Source: Ephydatia muelleri (Eukaryota > Porifera > Demospongiae > Spongillida > Spongillidae). Taken from it: 64,000 nt of DNA. Positions within the stretch are counted from its first letter, which is position 1, and every line of letters starts with the position of its first letter. Positions 60,101 to 64,000 of this stretch are shown here, in pieces. A program made the position numbers and the translations under genes. The stretch spans positions 1,403,195 to 1,467,194 of the forward strand of contig JABACO010000002.1 in NCBI GenBank assembly GCA_013339895.1, in the 5' to 3' direction. The notes below the pieces were generated by a model. That model saw only the letters and a list, made by a program, of their open reading frames with translations. It did no database searches and had not been told where the DNA came from.

Positions 60101-63100
60101 TTCCCTCCCTCCTTTTCCCCTCCTCCTTTCCCCTCCCTCCCTCCCCTCTCCTCTTCCTCGCTCCCTCCTCTTCCCTCCCCCCCCCTCCCCTCTTCCCTCC
60201 CCTCCCCTCCCTCTTCCCTCCCCTCCCCGCTCCTCTTCCTCCCCTCCCCTCATCCTCTTCCTTCCCCTCCCCCTCCGCCATCACGTCTTCCTCCCCTCCC
60301 CTCGCCTCTTCCCCCTCCCCTCCCCTCTTCCCTCCCCTCCCCTCCTCCCGTTTCCTCCCCTCCCCTCTCCTCTTCCCTCCCCTCCCACTCGCCTCTTCCC
60401 TCCCTCCCCTCGCTCCTCTTCCCTCCCCTCCCCTCCCCTCCCCTCCCCTCGCCTCTTCCCTCCCCTCCCCTCGCCTCTCCCTCCCCTCCCCTCGCCTCTT
60501 CCCTCCCCTTCCCCTCGCCTCTTCCCTCCCCTCCCCTCGCCTCTTCCCTCACCTCCCTCCCCTCCGCCTCTTCCATCCTCCCTCCCCTCCCCTCGCCCTC
60601 TTCCCTCCCTCCCCTCCCTCGCCTCTTCCCCCTCCCCTCCCCTCGCCTCTTCCACTCCCTCCCCTCCCCTCGCCTCTTCCCTCCCCTCCCCTCCCCGCCT
60701 CTTCCCTCCCCTCCCCTCCCTCTCTCGCCTCCCCCCCTCCCCTCTTCCCTCCCCTCCCCTCGCCTCTTCCCTCCTCCCCTCCCCTCGCCTCTTCCCTCCC
60801 TCACCCTCCCCTCGCCTCTTCCCTCCCCCCCTCACCCTCGCCTCTTCCTCCCCCCTCACCTCTTCCCTCCCCTCCCCTCCCCTCGCCTCTTCCCTCCCCT
60901 CCCCTCCCCTCCCCTCACCTCTTCCCTCCCCTCCCCTCCCCTCACCTCTTCCCTCCCCTCGCCTCTTCCCTCCCTCCACTCCCCTCGCGACTTCCCTCCC
61001 TCCCCTCCCCTCGCGACTTCCCTCCCTCCCCTCCCCCCTCGCGACTCTCCCTCCCTCCCCCTCCCCTCGCCTCTTCCCTCCCCTCCCCTCCCTCCTCCCT
61101 CCCTCCTATCCCCTCGCCTCTTCCCTCCCCTCCCCTCCCCTCGCCTCTTCCCTCCCTCCCCTCCCCTCGCCCATCCTCCCTCCCCTCCCCCGCCTCTTCC
61201 CTCCCTCCCCTCGCCTCTTCCCTCCCTCCCCTCGCCTCTTCCCTCCCTCCTCCCCTCGCCTCTTCCCTCCCTCCCTCGCCTCTCCCTCCCTCCCCTCGCC
61301 TCTTCCCTCCCTCCCTCGCCTCTTCCCTCCTCCCCTCGCCTCTTCCCTCCCTCCCCTCGGCCTGCTTCCCTCCCTCCCCTCGCCTCTTCCCCCCTCCCTC
61401 GCCTCTCCCTCCCTCCCTTCCCCTCGCCTCTTCCCTCCCTCCCCTCCGCCTCTTCCCTCCCTCCCCTCGCCTCTTTCCCTCCCTCCCCCCTCGCCTCTTC
61501 CCTCCCTCCCCCGCCTCTTCCCTCCCTCCCCTCTCCTCTTCCCCCCCTCCCCTCGCTTCCCTCCCTCCCCTCGCCCTCCCCCTCCCTCCCCCCTCGCCTC
61601 TTCCCTCCCTCCCCTCGCCTCTTCCCTCCCTCCCCTCCCCTCGCCTCTTCCCTCCCTCCCCCGCCTCTTCCCTCCCTCCCGCTCGCTCCTCTTCCTCCCT
61701 CCCCTCGCCTCTTCCCTCCCTCCCCTCCTCTTCCCCTCCCGCCCTCGCCTCTCCCTCCCCCCCTCCGCCTCTTCCCTCCCCTCCCCTCTCTCCTCTTCCC
61801 TCCCCTCCCCTCTCGCTCTCCCTCCCTCCCCTCCCCTCTCCTCTTCCCTCTCCTCTCTCTCCCCTCGCCTCTTCCCCCATCCCCTTCCCTCCCCCCCCTC
61901 CCCTCGCCTCTTCCCTCCTCCCCTCCCTCGCCTCTCCCTCCCTCGCCCCTCTTCCCCGCCTCCCCCCTCCTCTGTCCCTCACCCTCCCGCCCCTCCCTCT
62001 CCCCCCCTCGCCTCTTCCCTCTTCCTCGTCTCCCTCCCCTCCCTCGCCTCTTCCCCCCTCCCCTCCCCTCGCCTCTTCCCTCCCTCCTCTTCCCTCCCTC
62101 CTTCCCCTCGCCTCTTCCCTCCCTCCCCTTGCCTCTTCCCGCCCTCCCTCCCCTCCGCCTCTTCCCTCCCCCTCTTGCCTCTTCCTCCCCCCCCTCCCCT
62201 CGCCTCTCCCTCCCCTCACCTCTTCCCTCCCCTCGCCTCTTCCCCCTCCCCTCCCCTCCCTCTTCCCTACCTCCCCTCGCCCTCTCCCTCCCCCCCCCTG
62301 CCTCTTCCCTCCCTCCTCGCCTCTTCCTCCCTACCTCGCCTCTTTCCCTCCCTCCCCTCGCCTCTTCCCTCCCTCCCCTCGCCTCTTCCCTCCCCTCCCC
62401 TCGCCTTCCTCCTCCCCTCGCCTTCCCTCCCTCCCTCCCCTCCCCTCGCCTCTTTCCTCCCTCCCCTCCCTCGCCTCTTTCCTCCCTCCCCTCGCCTCTT
62501 TCCTCCCTCCCCTTTCCTCCCCTCACATCATATTATTGTGTGTGTCCATCATTTTTTACAGCATCTTTGTGGCACTCATTGCCTATTTTGTGATTGGAGC
62601 TATCATGATGTATACTCTCAAGGGAGCTCGTGGAATTGAGGTCATTCCGAACATAGGCTTCTGGAAAGACCTTCCCTTCCTCATCAAGGTAGAGTACACA
62701 CTGTGGTGGTGCACTCTGATTGGAATTACAGTACAGTTGCTCTTCACTAGTGTTTTGTGCTCTTATTGGATTAGCATTGACTTTCAACTGTTGGATCATT
62801 AGGTACACTATGGGGTCATTTAAGTACACTATGGGGTCATTTGGGTACACTATGGGGTCATATTGGTACACTATGGGATCATTTAGGTACACTATGGGAT
62901 CATTTGTACTAATGAGGTCATTGTATTCACCAAAGTATACAAATGCAATTGTTTGTGTTGCTAGGGGGAGGGGGGAGTTGAGGATGGAGCGAATGGGGAG
63001 GAGGATGAACACACATGGAATTAATTGTAGTAAACATTTGTAATACCAACAGAGACATTGGGATGAAAGCAGAGCTTGATCATTTAATGGGATATGCATA

Positions 63101-63307
63101 ACATATGGCAATGTACTAATGTGTTACCATACAGTGTAGCTTATAATGATCATCACCTTACATTGAGGGGGAGGAGAGGGGCAAGAGCACACACATCACC
63201 AACGAGCATTTGTTATTATTGTCTCATGTTTCTATTTCTTGTAGGATGGTGTTCTGTTTATGTTGAGTCCTTGCTGTGGTCAGAAGTTTAGCTACACAAA
63301 GATGTAA
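51120..63307 (+). CDS. Gene D: MRH/ATG27-like type I membrane receptor, complete
   Basis: Seven exons: 51120-51277, 56703-56787, 57039-57157, 57456-57537, 58211-58299, 62562-62688 and 63245-63307. They sum to 723 nt, or 240 residues plus stop, with phases 2,0,2,0,2,0 and GT/AG borders throughout. Signal peptide MASVFIWVALFYVLVQQA; then CGAGSTDCKC, TLDISKLFTYP, YEYDPCTTLQCGG, VCQTR, NPVWSVSNSTYFVIRY with a glycosylation motif, MTTVTFIQ, and a Gly/Ser stalk. The helix is GVVGFILISLIFVALIAYF, the cytosolic tail GARGIEVIPNIGFW, and the end SYTKM. It lacks the LQK insertion that genes A and C have in exon 7. The start at 51120 is preferred to the in-frame ATG at 51069 because the signal peptide begins there in A and B too. 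The cargo-receptor role is inferred from domain layout. Confidence 0.72.
52195..54030 (-). mobile_element. 5'-truncated non-LTR retrotransposon (RT plus restriction-like endonuclease)
   Basis: One minus-strand frame, 54021-52249 (591 codons), is broken only by a TAG at 53200-53202, just after the 10-G run. It begins inside the RT palm (LKIDLHNAFNRVSR), has GVQQGDPLGPLLF and the catalytic YIDD. The C-terminal half has a CCHC-type cluster (CTHCPSCVLDDFGHHSLTC), KHGGDVVSRHN and RPADVLVPN...AFDLSV, which fits the R/K-P-D-x(12-14)-D signature of restriction-like endonucleases in early-branching LINEs. The 3' end is a TAA-type microsatellite tail (minus strand; 52203-52222). The missing 5' end is typical of aborted reverse transcription. 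It lies in intron 1 of gene D, antisense to it. Confidence 0.8.
54540..55503. mobile_element. Foldback element with ~175-bp inverted arms
   Basis: The left arm 54540-54720 and right arm 55325-55503 are diverged inverted copies. Shared blocks include TGGTCAAAACTTTGAACCCACACAA (split GTCAAAACTTTGAACCCA / CACAA), TAGTAAGAAAATAA and AACTTCG. The spacer is about 600 bp, AT-rich and without a frame. It lies in intron 1 of gene D. Confidence 0.65.
55985..56145. mobile_element. Decayed relative of the 43.1-kb TIR element
   Basis: AAAGTGGCTAGGACGAAGCT, ACCCCACTGGG, CCCCTCCAGTACCCACC, TTGTGAACATAGTTATA and AATCCTGGATCCACCCCTG align in order with the last 160 bp of 43095-43810. Confidence 0.75.
58496..62527. 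repeat. 4-kb C/T-only minisatellite in gene D intron 5
   Basis: The plus strand is almost exclusively C and T, with G only in the CTCGCCTC part of a loose 18-24-bp unit (TTCCCTCCCTCCCCTCGCCT). Unit length varies through insertions of CCCT. Subregions near 59750-59860 and 60060-60180 lack the CG step. It fills the intron between the stalk exon and the membrane exon. The complementary strand gives giant Gly/Arg/Glu-rich open frames, which are artefacts. Confidence 0.97.
62795..62910. repeat. 21-bp minisatellite in gene D intron 6, about 5 copies
   Basis: Units of GGTACACTATGGGGTCATTT lie between exons 6 and 7, the same intron position as the larger arrays in gene A and cassette C. Confidence 0.9.
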
Positions 63308-63551
63308 TATGCTGTACTGTGTAGTATGGGGTTTATATGGACGCCACTGCAATGAATATAAAGGAAGCTAAAAATACAGTTTATGTAGGTTAGGTGATTT
63401 TGTATTAATTGGTCCTTTGTATTGAAGAGCTAATTATTTACTGCAATACATAAATAATATCTCAGTAATAAGTTCTAATAAATCTATATACTACAAGTTA
63501 TTATTTAATTAAAGTCAGTAGGGATCACATGCCTAGCCAGTATGGCCCTTG

Positions 63552-63728
63552 CTATGGGGTGATATTTAGCCTTCCAAACATGTCACTGATCACCCTGGCT
63601 TTATGAAATGCGGAAGAGCCAAAGGCCAAGCATGTGGCCAGTAGAGTGAAGGTTCTTCTTGCTTCCTCACCCCAATTGCAGTAAGTTTCTACTGCTAGAG
63701 GCACACCTAGTTCAGCACATTTAGGGTC
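63552..63728 (-). pseudogene. C-terminal fragment of a second non-LTR retrotransposon
   Basis: The minus strand reads CAELGVPLAVETYCNWGEEA, then an ARVISDMFGRLNITP end and a TAG at 63552. It aligns with the last part of the 52-kb element (CDELGWACIPLVVETYGCWG) but is clearly diverged, so it comes from a different subfamily. Confidence 0.6.
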
Positions 63729-63739
63729 TGCATGTTTGT

Positions 63740-64000
63740 TTTGCTTTCATATACTTCTATCAGGGTAGTTACACATTGGAAGGAAACCCCCTTTTGAGAG
63801 AAGTGGCTGTGATTACCAACTTACTATCTCACCGTTGCATGATACCTGGCACATGGGACTGCAGCTACATAATGTTATTTCTCGTTGGATCTGTATGGCA
63901 GAAATTCAGAGTGCCTGTTGATCTCAAATACTGGGCCATATAGCCTACTACGTATTTCAGCACAATACGATCTCACTGTGATGCCTGGCAAACAAAGAGG
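63740..64000. repeat. Inverted copy of the A/C 3' flank
   Basis: This is the reverse complement of 12310-12585 and of 14745-15005 (TTTGCTTTCATATACTTCTA, CACATTGGAAGGAAACC, GCATGATACCTGGCACATGG). Together with exons 6 and 7 and the 21-bp repeat, it shows that the gene D 3' region is an inverted duplicate of the same block. Continues beyond the window. Confidence 0.85.

Noticed and set aside
58462-62526. Giant Gly/Arg/Glu-rich open frames on the minus strand (up to 556 codons)
   Set aside because: They are translations of a C/T minisatellite lacking stop triplets; several frames are open at once and there are no unique flanking domains.

Overview
This window is eukaryotic. Genes are split into short exons with GT/AG borders and long introns packed with minisatellites and transposons. 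There are no bacterial-style operons and no rRNA or tRNA genes that I could recognise. Gene content (small type I membrane receptors, PHD-finger and DEAH-box fragments, animal-type retroelements) points to an invertebrate animal. A sponge or other early-branching marine animal is my best guess, but the sequence does not prove it.

The host genes form one family of small single-pass membrane proteins. I reconstructed these from conserved exon borders. Each has seven exons with phases 2,0,2,0,2,0: (1) signal peptide and Cys-rich start, (2) a Y-x-Y-x-P-C exon, (3) a VCQ...W exon, (4) a TVTFI strand exon, (5) a Gly-rich stalk leading into the membrane, (6) the membrane helix and a GARGIEVIPN..FW..LP tail, (7) a short DGVLFML...SYTKM end. 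The layout resembles receptors of the mannose-6-phosphate-receptor-homology (MRH)/ATG27 type. Gene B (minus, 3.1-8.8 kb) has a diverged tail. Gene A (minus, 15.1-27.8 kb) is complete and is followed by a tandem second copy of its exons 5-7 (12.7-14.1 kb). Gene D (plus, 51.1-63.3 kb) is complete at 240 residues. Relics of the family lie at 1.0-2.3, 9.1 and 11.5 kb. Intron minisatellites sit at matching positions in the paralogues.

The mobile elements are the other half of the story. Inside intron 1 of gene A is an apparently intact 5.1-kb Ty3/gypsy-type LTR retrotransposon (22157-27265). Its two 311-bp LTRs read as identical, it has a 5-bp target duplication, and its single 1517-codon ORF has the integrase in front of the reverse transcriptase, the order known from Gmr1-like elements. 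Just upstream of gene A is a 10.9-kb DNA transposon (28070-38928) with 52-bp terminal inverted repeats, an 11-bp flanking direct repeat, two inverted arrays of a ~164-bp repeat, and a frameshifted multi-exon gene with a PHD finger and transposase-like segments. Its terminal repeats and its internal arrays share the 10-mer AGCCTCACAT.

From 38.9 to 51 kb the DNA is a graveyard: a decayed multi-exon gene of an uncharacterised invertebrate family (about 41-45.5 kb), several small inverted-repeat elements, and a RecQ-like DEAH fragment. Intron 1 of gene D carries a 5'-truncated non-LTR retrotransposon with a restriction-like endonuclease end, and a foldback element. Intron 5 of gene D is almost entirely a 4-kb C/T-only minisatellite. 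The right edge repeats, in inverted orientation, the 3' flank of the gene A/C cassettes.
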